A DNA stretch of 64,000 nt from Ascochyta rabiei (GCF_004011695.2 NC_082415.1:868001-932000), one strand, 5' to 3'; positions 32,546 through 45,320 are shown, numbered from the stretch's first letter. Program-made: numbers and translations. Notes: generated from the sequence alone by a model not told the origin.

Positions 32546-33017
32546 TGCATTTTTTGCTCGACCAAGGCTGTCATGGCCCTAATTTGTGCATTAACGCTGC
32601 AAACTTGCTGATTGGCGTGTGGCAAAAGGGGAAGATTCGGGAGCTCGGGTTTGCTCGGCGGGTGGTAACTCGGAACAGCTCGGAGCGTTATGGTGTGAGT
32701 CTGCGAACTTCAAGATTTGTTAACCCTACACCACACTAATGGTTGCAATAACGAACTAAGCATGACTGAATCTCGCGTTACAGAAAATTTTGGCTTTAAG
32801 CCAGCAGTCTTTCATAATATAGGAGGTATTCCATGCTATTCTCCAATCTATCTGCAACCTAAACAGACGTTACACGGCTTCAGCTACCTCTCTTCAATTT
32901 AAAAGGCAATAACAATCACACTGAAAGCCTCCAGCAGTACTGTTTGAGGGGTTGCGAACCTTTCTATTACGCCTATTCAATTCGATGAACAGGGCAGAGG
33001 CACGTAATACTGCTCCG
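32546..33017. other. Intergenic spacer
   Basis: 472 bp with nothing recognisable. Confidence 0.4.
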
Positions 33018-33806
33018 TCAGAACCAGCCAGAAGAACCCTGGCCAGCTGAAACTTGCACGTCCGGATTTCCGAGCATAGCAGTCAGCTTCTTAATCTTCT
33101 CTCTAGCATCGTTTATCTGCAATCTTATGCAATACATGCGTCGTAGTCTTTGGAACTCTTCTTCTTCGTTGGTTTGCTCGTGTGATAGTAGCAGTCGTGT
33201 TGGTATGAAGGAGCCCGAAGTGGAGGACCAATTATACTCTTCCGTATCCCGATGGGTACCACCTTCGAGAGACAGGCAGCCGCCGTACATGGCTAGTGGT
33301 GGCTTGAGTGATTCTTCATCCTCATGAATTAGGTCTAGGAAATCGTTCAGCTGGAGTTGTCGATGCTGCAGTTCTTGTTCGGCCTCGCCCCGTAAGGTTT
33401 GAGCCAGATGATCTGTCTCTTCACGGTCGTTGTAGTTGCTTGATGTTTCGACTAGGTTTGTTGATTCCTCTTCGTCGCCCACACCCTCTGATAACTCGTC
33501 CTGCTCCTCAGAATACTGCTCAGCTTCGTCGTGGGAACGAAAGACTGTAGCTAGAACTTTGCGACACATCGGACAGGTGCAATCGTAGTTGGTGTAGTCG
33601 GCTGTAGGGCTGAGACTTTGAAACCATCCCAGTAGACACTGACCATGAAAGACGTGACCGCAGATTGTTTTGACGATGATGCCAAATGAGTCCTCTCTGC
33701 AGATCGGGCAGCTGCTGTCTGGTGGCGAGAGGAAATACCATGGGACCTGAATGACTAGCCAATCCTCGGCATCGACAAAAGAGCAGTCAGCTTCGAAGGA
33801 AGACAT
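33018..33806 (-). CDS. RING-H2 finger protein, putative E3 ubiquitin ligase
   Basis: 262 residues, single exon. A complete RING-H2 pattern sits at residues 33-81: C33-x2-C36, C49-x-H51, H54-x2-C57 and C78-x2-C81 (key segments SCPICRED, ICGHVFHGQC, CPMCRK). An acidic stretch follows (about 95-150), then a region rich in Glu and Arg that could form a coiled coil (about 215-250). RING-H2 domains bind E2 enzymes and promote ubiquitin transfer; substrate and location are not evident. No membrane segment is visible. Confidence 0.75.
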   Translation of the reverse strand: MSSFEADCSFVDAEDWLVIQVPWYFLSPPDSSCPICREDSFGIIVKTICGHVFHGQCLLGWFQSLSPTADYTNYDCTCPMCRKVLATVFRSHDEAEQYSEEQDELSEGVGDEEESTNLVETSSNYNDREETDHLAQTLRGEAEQELQHRQLQLNDFLDLIHEDEESLKPPLAMYGGCLSLEGGTHRDTEEYNWSSTSGSFIPTRLLLSHEQTNEEEEFQRLRRMYCIRLQINDAREKIKKLTAMLGNPDVQVSAGQGSSGWF

Positions 33807-34421
33807 TGTGATGTATGATTAGAAGTTTTAGAAGTGAACTTGTATGGTGTTAGTGATTCTGAGGGTGGTGATTTTGTTCAATGTAGCTTCGGCCTGCAGT
33901 GGAAGATAGGTGACAACAGTCTGAGATGGCAGTAACATAGAACGAAGATTATGTACCCTTGAAAAAAAAACAATTATTGGCTCTTCCCATCAAGAACTCG
34001 TCGAACCAAATATGTTACCGAGAAAATTACATTTTGCCCATGGTTCGTGTTCGTTGATCGAACCAATGTTTGAGGGCGTGGGCTTCCCACGCGAATGCTA
34101 CCAATCGTTCCTCATGGGTAAGCCCATGATGGTAACCTTTTTTTGGACTGAATCTCAATAATGTGTTTCGCAACATTTGCTCCGGTGCGCAACTCCGAAG
34201 TTCGGATGCATCTTCTTCCCTGTTACACACATTACGACGTAAAGTCCCGCTTCGGCGCCTCGCCCTCTTGTTCGTTGAGCCACCTTCTGCAAAGGTTTGA
34301 AATTGAAAATTCGGGCTTGGAAAAATTCCACATCTCGGAATTCGGGGTTCTCTCTTGATCCAATACTACAACAAGCTACGGACTTGAAGATGTATTATCT
34401 ATCCAGTCTCTTCTGCAAGCC
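33807..34421. other. Intergenic region
   Basis: 615 bp including the promoter of the RING gene. An A-run lies at 33963-33971. No gene seen. Confidence 0.45.
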
Positions 34422-35593
34422 TTACTCGAGCTTGCTATCCTTACAGCCCTTAGGCGCGTTGACTGGGTTACACCTTGCGACCCTGCCATCCTTCAGTTGA
34501 GACACGTAGTCCCATCCCCACCTCGCACTCATGCCCCATGATGGAAAGTCAGTGCTGACTATATGCGCACCAGATGCAAATGCGGAGTCGCGCATCTCTG
34601 TGGTCCTGTTGAGGATGGTGTCGAGCGGCACATCACTTCGCGTACGAACGATATAGCCCTTCTTCACCAAGCGCTGAATCTCAGCTGTGTCATTGCCACG
34701 CGGCTCATTGTGCTTGATGACTGCACCGTCCGACGAACCCTCGAGAGAATTGGTGAACACGGTGCGGTTCTGGAGGGATTCGTGACCACCGGATTTGTAC
34801 AGCTCGCGGGGAGAATTGGAATCAGTGGGCTTCGGGTCGTTGTCGAAGAAGAACATGAAGCGGCCACGGGCGTCGTTGAGGAGAGGCCATCCCTTCTGCA
34901 GCACACTTTGTTCCAGTGTCAGATTGCCTTGACGGACATCATCGGGCCTGATGAGTTGCTTCTTAGGAAAGACCGAGAGAATTTCTGCATCGACGTTGAG
35001 GAGGCGAGATAGTGTCCAATTCGTGGCCTCGCCAGGGCAAACGCCGCCAGCTGCGCAAGCAGGTGCATCGGTCTTAAGTTCGAGATCGATGATGATAGGC
35101 ACGTGGTTCTTATTTGTGTCCGACCAGCTCTTAAGCTGAGTTAGGCAATCTACGAAGGTGTGACATACGGCGTCGGGGTCGAAATCTGTCACATGAAAGA
35201 CCTTGATGCCAGGCTTCTGCAATACAGAACCATCGTACGGAGTAGTGGCGTTCGTAAGATTGGACAATGTCCAGACCAAGGGAGGGTAGTAAAGTCCGCC
35301 CTTCTCATCAGAGTGCAAGTCAAGCTCGAGTGAGCGAACAGACTGGTGCTCCAGCTGGATTGGAAGTGTCGTGTGGGAGTAATAGTAGTCTTCTGGAGAA
35401 GGAATATACTTCTCGAACACCGCACGTTCCGCGAGAGATACCTCCCGGTGATAAGAGTTGTGCGTTCCAATGACCTGAATGTGGTTTATGCGAACATCTG
35501 AGTTTGTCGTCTTACTTGCGACGATTGCGCTCTCTACCCGAAGTCAATTTCGCCATCACAGCTGATCTCGGCATCCTTACGTGCAATGAGCAT
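34422..35593 (-). CDS. PI-PLC X-domain-like phosphodiesterase (calcium-dependent phosphoinositide PLC family)
   Basis: Best model has two minus-strand exons, 35581-35593 and 34422-35533, over a 47-nt intron (GTAAGG..TAG), giving 374 residues. Exon 2 reads HIQVIGTHNSYHREVSLAER and then LEHQSVRSLELDLHSD: His29 and the Glu74/Asp76 pair are at positions expected for the TIM-barrel PLC-like active site. Family motifs continue with VPIIIDLEL and a late HIVSTDFPSWG. This matches the fungal PI-PLC-C1-like family, usually secreted or membrane-associated, acting on phosphodiester bonds. The exon-2 body is certain; the 13-nt first exon is not, because the predicted N-terminus (MLIAQSAIVASK) lacks the signal peptide common in relatives. 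A TATATAAGG motif on the minus strand near 35770 marks the promoter. Confidence 0.75.
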
Positions 35594-36209
35594 GAAGCTC
35601 GTAAGCCCCTGTTCTTTTTAATATGTGGGCTTCGACAACATGCTGCAGGGCTGAATATGCTTACTGATTGACCAAACATGCTACCTGCTCTTCTTGCCTC
35701 GAATCGTGGAAGAACAATGCTGTAACTTCACACACAAAGCACAGCAGCAATCAGCAAGAAGCGTGCCTTATATATGGCCCAACCCATGCTCAGCTTGATA
35801 GCAATTCCGCGTACTAGAGCTTGACAGGTAGAGTCGTTTACGCATGCCTCGGAAGCTAACGAACCACATGCATTAAAGACGTCTGTTCATTGGCTCTCAG
35901 GGCGGTACCTGGCAGCCCACACCCTACAAAACCGGCTTGATGAAGAAGTCCGACATTACAAGCCCCAACACGTGTCATTCATAGAAAACTGCAGCGAGTC
36001 TCCACAGAAGATGCAGGAGAAGATAGTGGTGGATGACGAGGGAGTGGGTGGGTGAGCTGTGACAGGAAAAGCGTGGTACCGGTACCGTAGTGAAGCCGCT
36101 ATTATAGCCCCCAACCTTGGTTAAACGAAGATTTGAAAAGCAATCTTTACTATATGCAACATCGATCAATTGTTTTGCGAAGCATGATTTCGATCGCGAA
36201 GAGAGCCGT
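35594..36209. other. Intergenic region with PLC promoter
   Basis: Holds the TATA-like sequence near 35770 (minus strand) for the PLC-like gene and the 3' flank of the dehydrogenase gene. No other gene. Confidence 0.5.
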
Positions 36210-37041
36210 CTACCAATCATATTGCTTCCCATATCTTTGTAGAAACTGGCCAACTTCTTCGTCCCTTTGGCCCTCCAGGATTTCCAGAATTCCTTGCGCG
36301 CTCGTCTCTGAGCTCTCGCACCCTTGCATACTCTTTCGTGCCTCTCTATCACTGCCAATATCTGTGATGACGAATCCAGGGCAATAGCTCCAGATTTTGA
36401 AGCCCTCGCCCCTGAGCTGCTGGTACTGATACGCAGTGAGCATGTTCAGCGCGGACTTGCTCATACGGTAGCCAGGCACTCGGACGATGGTGCCTGCTGA
36501 ACTCCTGTCTGGCTCAGCAGAGCAACGAGTGATGCTGCCGAGACCGGACGAGATATTGATGATCTTGGGAGACTTGGACTGTCTTAGGAGAGGAAGGAGT
36601 GCTGCACTCAGGATGGTGGGACCAAAAACATTGGTCTCAAACTCTGCGCGTAGGTCATTACGAGAGGGCCATTGGCCGTCATAAGTCTCTTTGCAGATTC
36701 CGGCATTGTTGATAAGAACGTCGAGACGACCAAATTCTTGCTCGATGCGATGTACTGCGGTGGTGATGGACGCGTCGCTGTCTGCGTCGATTTGGACAAG
36801 ACTGACCGAGCCTTTAGGACTTCTGTCTTTGATATGCTTGAGTGCTGCTTCGCCCTTTGTGGTACTACGAGATCCAACAATGACGTGGTTGCCGACAGAG
36901 ACAGAGGCAAGCAGTGTAGCAGTGTCAAAACCAATGCCGCTATTGGAACCTGGTCATATCAGTGCGTGCAATGTCTGGATTTATAATACCGGAACTACCT
37001 GTGATAAGGATGATCTGGGATTCCGCAGTAAGAGAAGGCAT
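36210..37041 (-). CDS. Short-chain dehydrogenase/reductase (classical SDR)
   Basis: Two minus-strand exons, 36999-37041 and 36210-36949, separated by a 49-nt phase-1 intron, giving 260 residues. The intron falls inside the cofactor-binding loop, and splicing restores ITGSNSGIG (residues 13-21, TGxxxGIG). Other SDR marks are NNAG (95-98), Asn121, Ser148/149 (NISSG), Tyr175 and Lys179 (YRMSK), and CPGFVITDIG after the active site. All catalytic residues are present, so it should be an NAD(P)H-dependent oxidoreductase in the cytosol. Substrate unknown. The sugar transporter next door is on the same strand but the spacing (about 0.6 kb) gives no evidence of a shared pathway. Confidence 0.88.
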
Positions 37042-37651
37042 CCTGGGCTTGGGTTTGCGTGGGACCTGAGTCCGAAGGATCGGGAGTGCTTCAGATGTCG
37101 ATGAATCTGGAAGACAGGGACACAACGTCTCGCTTTATAGCTGCATGAATGAAATGTGTACAATAAGAAATATGGCTTCCATCATAGTGGCGCATACCGC
37201 AAGATACGACGGGTGGAAGAAACTCCGGACATAGGCAGCCTAAGTCCGGCATTCCTACGTCCTGGGGCTCGGTGAGCTGCTTCAAGTATCCGGTCAAGAG
37301 CTGTGGCTTTGCGCTTCGTAAGAAATCGTCTTTCTCGGTGTTATGTTCATGGATTTAAGGGTGTTGATGTTGTCGCAACCAAAGACGTAGGAGGCCTATC
37401 GATTCGTGTCGCCGGAACCCGGTCAACTCTCACTCGACTATCATGGTTATGGAAATGCAGATGTGTCAAACAGATAACAAGATGGATCATTTGAAACATA
37501 GACGCTTCTGCTCTTTGTTCCGTAAAATTGATCATTAAAATTGATGTTAAGCTTGAGTAGCATCACCTGGGCGATGTTGATCTGGGTATAGTAGAGAGTC
37601 CTGTTGTTTTAAAAGCCATGCAGCATCCCCGCCTTAGGTTTTGTGAAACAC
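37042..37651. other. Intergenic spacer
   Basis: 610 bp with the SDR promoter and the transporter 3' UTR. No gene. Confidence 0.45.
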
Positions 37652-39368
37652 CTAAGCCTTAGTCTGAACATCAGCGTTCTCCATCTTGATCGAGCTGTGG
37701 TCAAAGCCACCGATCTTCTCCGGGTCAACAACACCCTGCTCAGCACGGCGAGAATTGCTGTAGTCAACCTTAGTCTTCCAGGCAGGAACACCATCCAAAA
37801 ACATCTCCTCGATGTCTTCAAGCGTCTTTCCAGCCGTCTCGGGGAACATGAAAAAGGTATGCACAGCCATAGCTGCGCAGAAGACACCGAAAATGATGTA
37901 GACTTTCCACTGGATGTTAACGAATGCGGGTGGCACGAAGTACGAAAGGGCAAAGTTCTGATTTGGTCAGTTTATCTTCCAAACTGTGGAATATAAAAGT
38001 GAGACGACTTACGAAGATCCAGTTAGAGGACGTGGTGAGAGCAACAGCCTTGCCACGCACGCGGAGAGGGAACAACTCCGGGGGGTATACCCAGGACGCA
38101 GGGCCCCAAGTAGGTGCATAGGATGCAACAAAGAGGTATGTGCAAGCAATGACAGCGTTGGCAGGCGCACCGTGTATTTGCCAAGACTGCTCGGCGATGT
38201 TGTCGAGACCACCGGGAGGAGCGGGGGATCCGTATGAGGCCATGAGCCCAGCGTTTGCAAACATCCAGATCATCATAAGGACAGCACCGATTACGAACAT
38301 GGGACGACGACCCCAGCGGTCCATCCATATCAGAGCAGGGATAGTCATGAGGACATTGATGACATACTGAATGGAGGAAGCAATCAGTCCAATATTACCA
38401 GTGAGGCCTGCCATTCCAAAGACATATGTAATGTAGTACATCATTACGTTCATGCCCGTTAGCTGAGACCAGATCTGCGTAAAGATACCGATGTGGAGGC
38501 GATTGAGCATGCGAGGTTTGAACAGCTCTGTGACGGAAACATCGGCGTTCTGCCTCTCGAAATCGATCATCTGCTTGATCTCGGCCATTTCAAGGGAAAC
38601 AAACGGCGAGTTGGGATCTCCCTGGCCGTGCACAAGGGTCAAGACCTGGTGGCATTCTTCCCAACGGTCCTTGCGAGCAAGCCACCTGGGTGACTCAGGG
38701 AGAAATAGGAGACCAATGGCGAGAATAACAGCAGGAAGCATCTGGATTCCCCATGGAACGCGGAAAGCCTTCTCTCCCTTAAGGAATGTGCACCCGTAGG
38801 AGATGTAGTACATGATAAGGATTCCCCACGTAATAGCCCACTGCTGACTGCCAACTACTCTTCCGCGTTTGGAGGGAGGAGCCAGTTCGGAGACATAGAC
38901 GGGAACCTGGGCCGAGCAGATACCGACAGAGAGGCCGTTGATGAATCGGCCGACGATGAGCATGCCGATATTCTGAGCTGCGCAAGAGATGATAGAACCG
39001 ATAACCCAGATGAGACAACCGATCTGAATGGCACGGCGACGACCGAGCCTGTCCGTGAGGTAACCGGAGATGAGAGCGCCAAGAAAAGAGCCACCGGGCA
39101 TGGCGGCTGTGATTCCACCCTGTACGTTAGGACTAGGACCTGAGCATTTCTCGTTTGGGTCCCCTGAGTATTCCGGACCGTTAGGGCCCTGATTGAAGAA
39201 GCATCGGTATTGTTGGGTGGGCAGGCTGTGGCTGAATCAGCTTTCACTCCGGAAAAACCAGTGAACGTTAACTTACATAGCACTCATAGAAGAGATGTCG
39301 AAGCCAAACAAACCACCACCAATAACTGCAATGGCAGTAATGCCGTAGATGTTGCCAATTTGATACAT
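37652..39368 (-). CDS. MFS sugar transporter (SP/HXT-type)
   Basis: Three minus-strand exons: 39277-39368, 38013-39225 and 37652-37957 (introns 51 and 55 nt), giving 536 residues. N-terminus MYQIGNIYGITAIAVIGGGL leads into transmembrane segment 1. Splice 1 yields ILPTQQYRCFFNQGPNG, the exofacial loop of this family. Signature motifs are LTDRLGRRRAIQIG, FINGLSVG, LPESPRWL, WMDRWGRRP and FPETAGKTLEDIEEMF, all typical of the sugar porter family (PF00083). About 12 membrane segments can be traced. It probably imports hexoses or related sugars by proton symport or facilitated diffusion at the plasma membrane. Substrate cannot be decided from sequence. Confidence 0.92.
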
Positions 39369-42057
39369 CTTGGCTGACTTTTGACCGTTCTCGAGGAAGG
39401 TGCAAGAAGGAACCCGAGAAGTTGGGACGCAGTGATCAGACTGAAAGGAGCAAAAGTGGACTTATATGTTCTTCATTTTCTCCCCTCGGGGGACCCGCAA
39501 AGAGCCTCCGCAGGCAAGCAAGGTCAGGCGAGCAACGTGGGAGCTCATGGCAGCCCCGCAACGGGCCATTCACTGTGCCAGGTAAAGCGTATGAGCATTT
39601 CACTGATCGGAAAAGAGCTGATATATTTCCTACTGTAGCCTAGTCTCCGAAGTGAGATGTGTTAATTGGCGAATGTTGGTGGAGTTTAGTGGCGGTAAGC
39701 TCAAGGAACAAGCTCTGACACGGTCGGGGGCCAGCGATGCTTGGTGTGCGAGTCGTGAGGGAAGGCAACGGGACCGACACAACGGCTGGGCAGCAAGCCA
39801 CGGAAACGGCTTTGCTGCATATCGAACATTGAGGCAGTGATGTAAATGCAGATCTCTTCGTAGTGGACGAACCGTCCGCATTTTTCAATTTTTCAACGTG
39901 CAGTCGTTCACACGTGCACCTCCGCAAAAGCCTCTCCAGCTCTCCAGACCACTCCCCAGACACCCACATTTCTCACCCCTTCTCCCCAAGTGACAATTTT
40001 TTCCTCACCCCAATCTCACTCCACTGGGTCCCCACTGGGGACGTCACGCATCGATAGAGAAATTCGACATGCGAAGCCTCGACCAACCAAACCTTGCGCC
40101 GCTGACGTCGACCCACTGTTCCTTAAATGCGCCATGTAACAACCCGTCGTTAGCGCAACGACGCCTCCCGTAAGCTTGAAAGCTTGACCCTGCCGAGTAC
40201 CGACGATCGAGTCAATGAGTCCTAACACGAAACAGCAAGTTTTCTCTAATAACACTACCTGGAGGTGTTGGGCAGTGTTCCAGCGAGAGTTGTAAACAAG
40301 TAAAACAACCTTTAGTCTTCCTAATAGTCAATAACCTTACAATACTTCTGCAAAGCTATCCCGAATGCCTCTCGGAAATCAGGAAAACCCCAAGTTTGTG
40401 TCCGACTGACCTGCAACACAATAGGCGCCTCTGGTGCAACGCTCTCCTAGCGATGCAACTACGAGAGCGGAGTGGGCAGACACTGGAGAAGCTGGCCCAT
40501 CTGCCGATGATGTCTTGCACCGAGGAACGCGTGACGCGAGGATTCGAAACAGGCTTTAGGTACGCATGGACCGAGTCCCGCAGAAGCGCTTTAAACATTT
40601 ACCCTGGAAGGTTGAAGAGGACAACCTGTGCAGGAGCAAGCTGCGACAGCCAGGCTCACAAGATGCACGCTTAAGCAGAACCTGTGTTGTTCAACAGTTT
40701 CCCCGGACTGGAGATCCCACCTCATCTCCGCAGCATGGTGTCACTCAACAACTCCAACAGCCTTAACAAACCCTGTTCTCCAGCTTTGCTCTGGGTGTGA
40801 GCGAATAACTCGCGGGTATATTTCCTGATCGGGACTTGTAACTGCCGATCAGCCGCATACGCAAGTGCCGTGCCAAACGGGCATTCTCTGGCGTCTCCGG
40901 CCGCTGGGAATATTCTTGAGCCGTTGTGATGGGCCGAAGAGAACAGGTTTCACAGGACCGACCCCCCCTGTCCGGCGTGCGGCAGAGCTTCCAGCCTTCA
41001 TGTACCTCGGATGCGCTAAGCTCGCCTGATATGCGCAGCACAAAGGCCGACGACAGGACAAAACAAGACATCTTCGATTGGCAATCATCTCGTCAGCTGA
41101 TCGCTTGCAGCCTGGTTGCCTCGGCACTAGAAGTAGAGACCGCACTCGCTCGTACAATCACACGAGGTGGAGACGCCTCGCACGCCCACAAGCCAAAGAT
41201 TCCGCTCTGGACATTGCTCGAACGGTCGCCAAAGCCCCAAACCCAGGTACATGGAGTATCCTGATCCACGATGACGACCTCCACATGCAACTTCTGGAAC
41301 ACTCTTGCCACGGAAGATCTGTGCTCAGCGGTGATTTGGTAACCCACTCGTGTCCATCACTTGCTCATCACAATCGAGCCCTAGTGGAGAACAAGCAAAC
41401 ACTGCGGTCAAAACAACCTCTCAGGGCCAGGCTCTTTCCCAGAGACACAGCCGCAGAGCCGCAAGCCGTGCCGGCGCTGCAGAGCCGCACTACAAAGCGC
41501 CTCGGGGCTGCTTTGGCGAGTGGCCCTGTCCGAACCGGAAGCGCCGCCGATGCGCACATGTCGGCGTTTTGAAAATCCTACGCATTGACTTCGTGGATTG
41601 AGAGGCTAGGCCGCTAGGGAAGGAGGAAGCGTTGTTTTCGTTAGGACTGTCGTGTCTGTAGACTGACTTCCCCAAGACTTCAGAGTGTCGGTGGCGGACA
41701 GTGCAAACACTACCTCCTCTTAGAGAAGATAAGTTCAAAACGGCTTGCTTGCGTGATCATTACTTGCGTGATCATTACTTGCGTGATCATTACTTGCAAA
41801 GAGTTCATCACCAGTCTTCCTGCACTCGGCCACAATTCCAACGACGTACGAGCTCACCGTCATAATTTTGCGCGCAGCCTGTATATCGAGCGTCAGCGTT
41901 GGCTATTGGGGAGGCCCTACATGAACTCCAGTGGACAAGATCAAAGACAATGAAAGCTCAAGCACATGAATAATGTATCAGGATTACAATCTGCTGCTGC
42001 ATATGCGTATATCTCCAGGTAGACTTCCACCCCGGTCTATGTTCATAAGGGTCATTC
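39369..42057. other. 2.7-kb region without a supportable gene
   Basis: Contains the transporter promoter, only unconvincing short frames (for example 41078-41572 plus), and a 15-bp tandem repeat at 41749-41793. No RNA gene recognised. Confidence 0.45.
41749..41793. repeat. 15-bp tandem repeat x 3 containing TGATCA
   Basis: Three exact copies of TTGCGTGATCATTAC, each with a TGATCA palindrome, about 0.3 kb downstream of the SAC phosphatase stop. Confidence 0.85.
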
Positions 42058-44995
42058 TTACCATACAAGTTTCTTCAGCGAATACCCAATCTGCTCCAAA
42101 TACCCTGTACTCTTCTTCGCGTCCGCCAGACTAATGATATCCTTGTCTTCAATCTGCAACAATCTGTCTTCTGCGGCTTCACCGTCTGTCTCTGATGCAG
42201 CGAGAGGCTTCTTTGCCTTGTTGACAACCCGTACAACTTCCTCGCAGACTCCCTTGACGACCTCTTCTTCGCTCTCCGCCTTCTCTCCTTCACTTGGCAC
42301 GCTAGTACGTGGCGGCAGCGCTTTGAAGGCTAAGAACCTACCCTCCTCAGATTTCGCCTTCTTCTCGTCGGTCTTCTGCTCGTCGTTCGCAGCGCCTGAG
42401 TCAAGCGCTCGCGTGTTGCGACGGATCGCCTCGCCGTCGGCGTCAGCACGGTATCGGATCACGAAGCCAACGTTCTTGTCGGCGTCCATATGCCGTTGCG
42501 CAAGCGTGCTAGTGATGTACACGCCGTGTATCAGGCCTTGGATGTTGGAGAGCGCAATGCGCTCGAATTCGCGGACCTTTTCGGTTCCCCAGTCAAGGCG
42601 GCAGAAGTACAATGCTTTTTCTGTGAGTAGTAGGACGGCTTCCTCAAATGTCGCTGTCTTAACGTGGTTTGCACTTGTCGGCACGCTGAGCGTCCACCCA
42701 TGAATCAGATCCTCATCTTGATCTTCGATGACGCGTGCTGCGCAGCGTTCGATTGCTGCCTGCCGAACCTTGCGCACGTCGACAAAGTAGTCATTGCTCT
42801 TCATGTCAGCCTCGAATTCGGCGAAGATGGTATCTGTAGCGCGGCCGAGAAGGTAATCGATGCAGGCTTGCGCAAAGTAATCGTTGACGATGTTGTTGTA
42901 ATAGCGAGTTAGTGTGAGTCCGAAGTCTGTAAGTGCGCCGGTAATCTGACGCTTTCGGGTGCGTGTGAAATCGCCCTTGAGCGCGGCGGTGCCGGCGTAT
43001 TGACGACTGATGTTGTCGCCGTTGTCAGCCCAAAGCGTGTTGAACCATGACGTGGACGGATCGTTTTGGAGGTCAATCGTGTAGCTGCCTGCTGAAAGCT
43101 GTTGTTCAAGAGCTCCGCGCGCGCAAGCGGACTGGACGACGTTGGTGCGGTCTAGACAGTCCATGCAATTTGTTCGCAGGATGCCAGATTGTTTGTGCTT
43201 GATCTCATCGCCTGAGATCTCTGTCCAGCCTGTAGATTCGAGGAACGGGCCCAGACTGTCCATGAGCTTGGAGACGTTTTCGAAATGCATCCCACGGCAG
43301 ACGTTGTGGAAGTCGAACCACTCAAACCCGAGTTGCTTGCCCTTTCCGTCGATGCCACCGTGTTCATTGAGGTCTTTGGCGTGCTGCTCGTACGATTCAC
43401 CGATCTTGGCTTCGGTGCCGTGTTTGTCGATCAGGGAGGCGACGTAGACTTCACTGTAGCGCGATGAGAGATCATTGAAGTGGCGCTTGAAGGCTTGACC
43501 ATTGGTCTCGAATGAGCCCCATGTCGTGACTTGAGGCTTCAGGCTGTACGGTGACTGTGAGAAAAAGAGTGGTATTGAGCCGCGGAGTTGTGTGAAGGAG
43601 TAAATTTTGTCCTGCGACGTGTTCCAGGTTGGTGGGGAAAGGATTTGTTCGGTCTCAACGGTGTTTGCTGTACAGCCCTCGTCGTCTGTTCCGCGACGCA
43701 GGTAACGCAGTCCAGCACGTTTTACCGAACGTCTGGAGATCAGTGTGAGGAGAAAGTCCTTGCCATCTGCAAGGTCTGTCACTGCTTCGTCCGTAGCAGG
43801 CTCTGATGCTGCGGGTCCTTCTTTCTCCTGATTGTCTTGCCATGATTGTAGCTGTATGTCGTCCGGTGTCGCATCTGAGTCGATGACAAGACTGTCAGAC
43901 TTACCATCTGCAATCTTGAGCGTAAATGGACGTTGCCCAACGAACCCCTGGATGACAGGTAGGACGAATGAATGTTGGCCAGCTTCGATGAAGGGTGTGG
44001 CGATATGCTGGTTCCAGAAGAACTGAGTATGGTTAGTAGCGACACATCTGGTCGACATTGAAGCAACTTACCAGAGGATCGTACTGCTTGAACAGCGGAA
44101 CACTAGCGTTTGTGGGCTGGTTCTCAATGCCGTGCGACAGGTCATAGTCGTACGAGTAGAAGAAGTTGCCCGATGAGAAGTACATCTTGGTGGTCTGCAA
44201 TACCCGCGGAAGCAGCGCAATTGTTGTTGCGTCCTTGTCACCTTCGAGCGCTTTTGGAATGTCCTCTGGCTTGAACGAATCATGCGTCGTCTTGTCGTCA
44301 CTCGGTGACTTGTCTGACTTGGCAGCTTCCGCCTCCTCCGTAGGACCTGTAGAGTCTACATTCTTGGGTACGCTCTTCCCGGCAAGCTCCTGCTCTGTGC
44401 TCAAGCCCTGCGTCCGCCGGCTTTCCGCGCTCCAGCCCTTGCGCGAGAACCACTTGTCGGCGAACCTTCCGTAGACGCCCTTCTTTTGCATGACATCTTC
44501 GGCAACGCTGGACCTTTTGTCTGCGGGGCCTCGCTGGCCGGTGACCGGGTCCTTGACCTCGGTCTGGGAAGGTGTTGCTTCTTCAACCAGCGAATCTGTG
44601 ACGCTAGGCGCATCGTCGTCGCTCTCGCTGTCTGCATCATCCTCTTCTGCGCCTCTTGGCTTGTTGTGGCGGCGCAGGTGTTCGCGCGTGGAGATGACTG
44701 CGTTGTCGGCTTCGGACTGGGATGCGAGAGGGATGAGGGCGACATCGGTGATCTTGTAGATGGGCTTGCCGCGCACTTGCGCGACCTGCTCGCGCCCGCA
44801 TATCGATATCAGGAACACTGACGTAGCTACTTTGAGGAGCCCTGGCCCTTGTCAGCCGTTGTGCACTTGCGCACGGTTCGAATAGAACGTACCGACAACT
44901 CCATGCGACTCGAACGACGACAATGTATCATCCCCGTCACGGTGTTCGCTCTTGAGCAGGGGCCCGACATTGCCCTTGTAGTCGATCTTAATAGC

Positions 44996-45032
<37 letters not shown>

Positions 45033-45109
45033 GCATGAGGTTGCGAGCGGGGCTGAAGCACGAGCCCATCGACGGCGGCGAAGATCAAAAGCTTCCTCAC
45101 GAGCGGCAT
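42058..45109 (-). CDS. SAC-domain phosphoinositide phosphatase with hSac2 domain
   Basis: Three minus-strand exons: 44893-45109, 44072-44841 and 42058-44022 (introns 51 and 49 nt, the second with a CTAAC branch site), giving 983 residues. Order: N-terminus MPLVRKLLIFAAVDGLVL, a 12-residue polyGln (27-38), an acidic/Ser-rich insert, the SAC core starting near SSGNFFYSYDYDLSHG, and the catalytic CX5R loop RTNCMDCLDRTNVVQ (Cys about residue 615). After it lies a region with TSANHVKTATFEEAVLLLTE that matches the hSac2 homology domain, as in INPP5F/Sac2. Sac2-type enzymes remove the 4-phosphate of PI4P on endosomal membranes; in this fungus that is an inference from domain order. The active-site residues look intact. 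The polyGln run is coded by a pure CAG array. Confidence 0.9.
44997..45032. repeat. CAG/CTG trinucleotide array coding polyGln
   Basis: Twelve uninterrupted CAG codons (minus strand) in exon 1 of the SAC phosphatase; likely length-variable. Confidence 0.9.
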
Positions 45110-45320
45110 TGTTTTCAAGCGGGCGCTTTGCGCGAAAGTCACTGTTGACGCCTACGCATTCACGACGTGGAGTTGGTGTTGACAGCCGTAGTGCGGGCAG
45201 ATCGATGCTCAGATGACGTAGGCGCGCAATCTTGTCGACCCCACGCGTTCACTTCTCCCCTCGTCTCTTACAACATACAAGGCTACGATCGTCTCGAGAA
45301 CAACAACAACATCAACAACA

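Noticed and set aside
36000..39368. Secondary-metabolite cluster suggested by SDR next to a transporter
   Set aside because: No synthase or other tailoring enzymes nearby; the transporter is of the sugar porter type.
41078..41572. 164-codon plus-strand frame
   Set aside because: No domain, no start context, composition like surrounding intergenic DNA.
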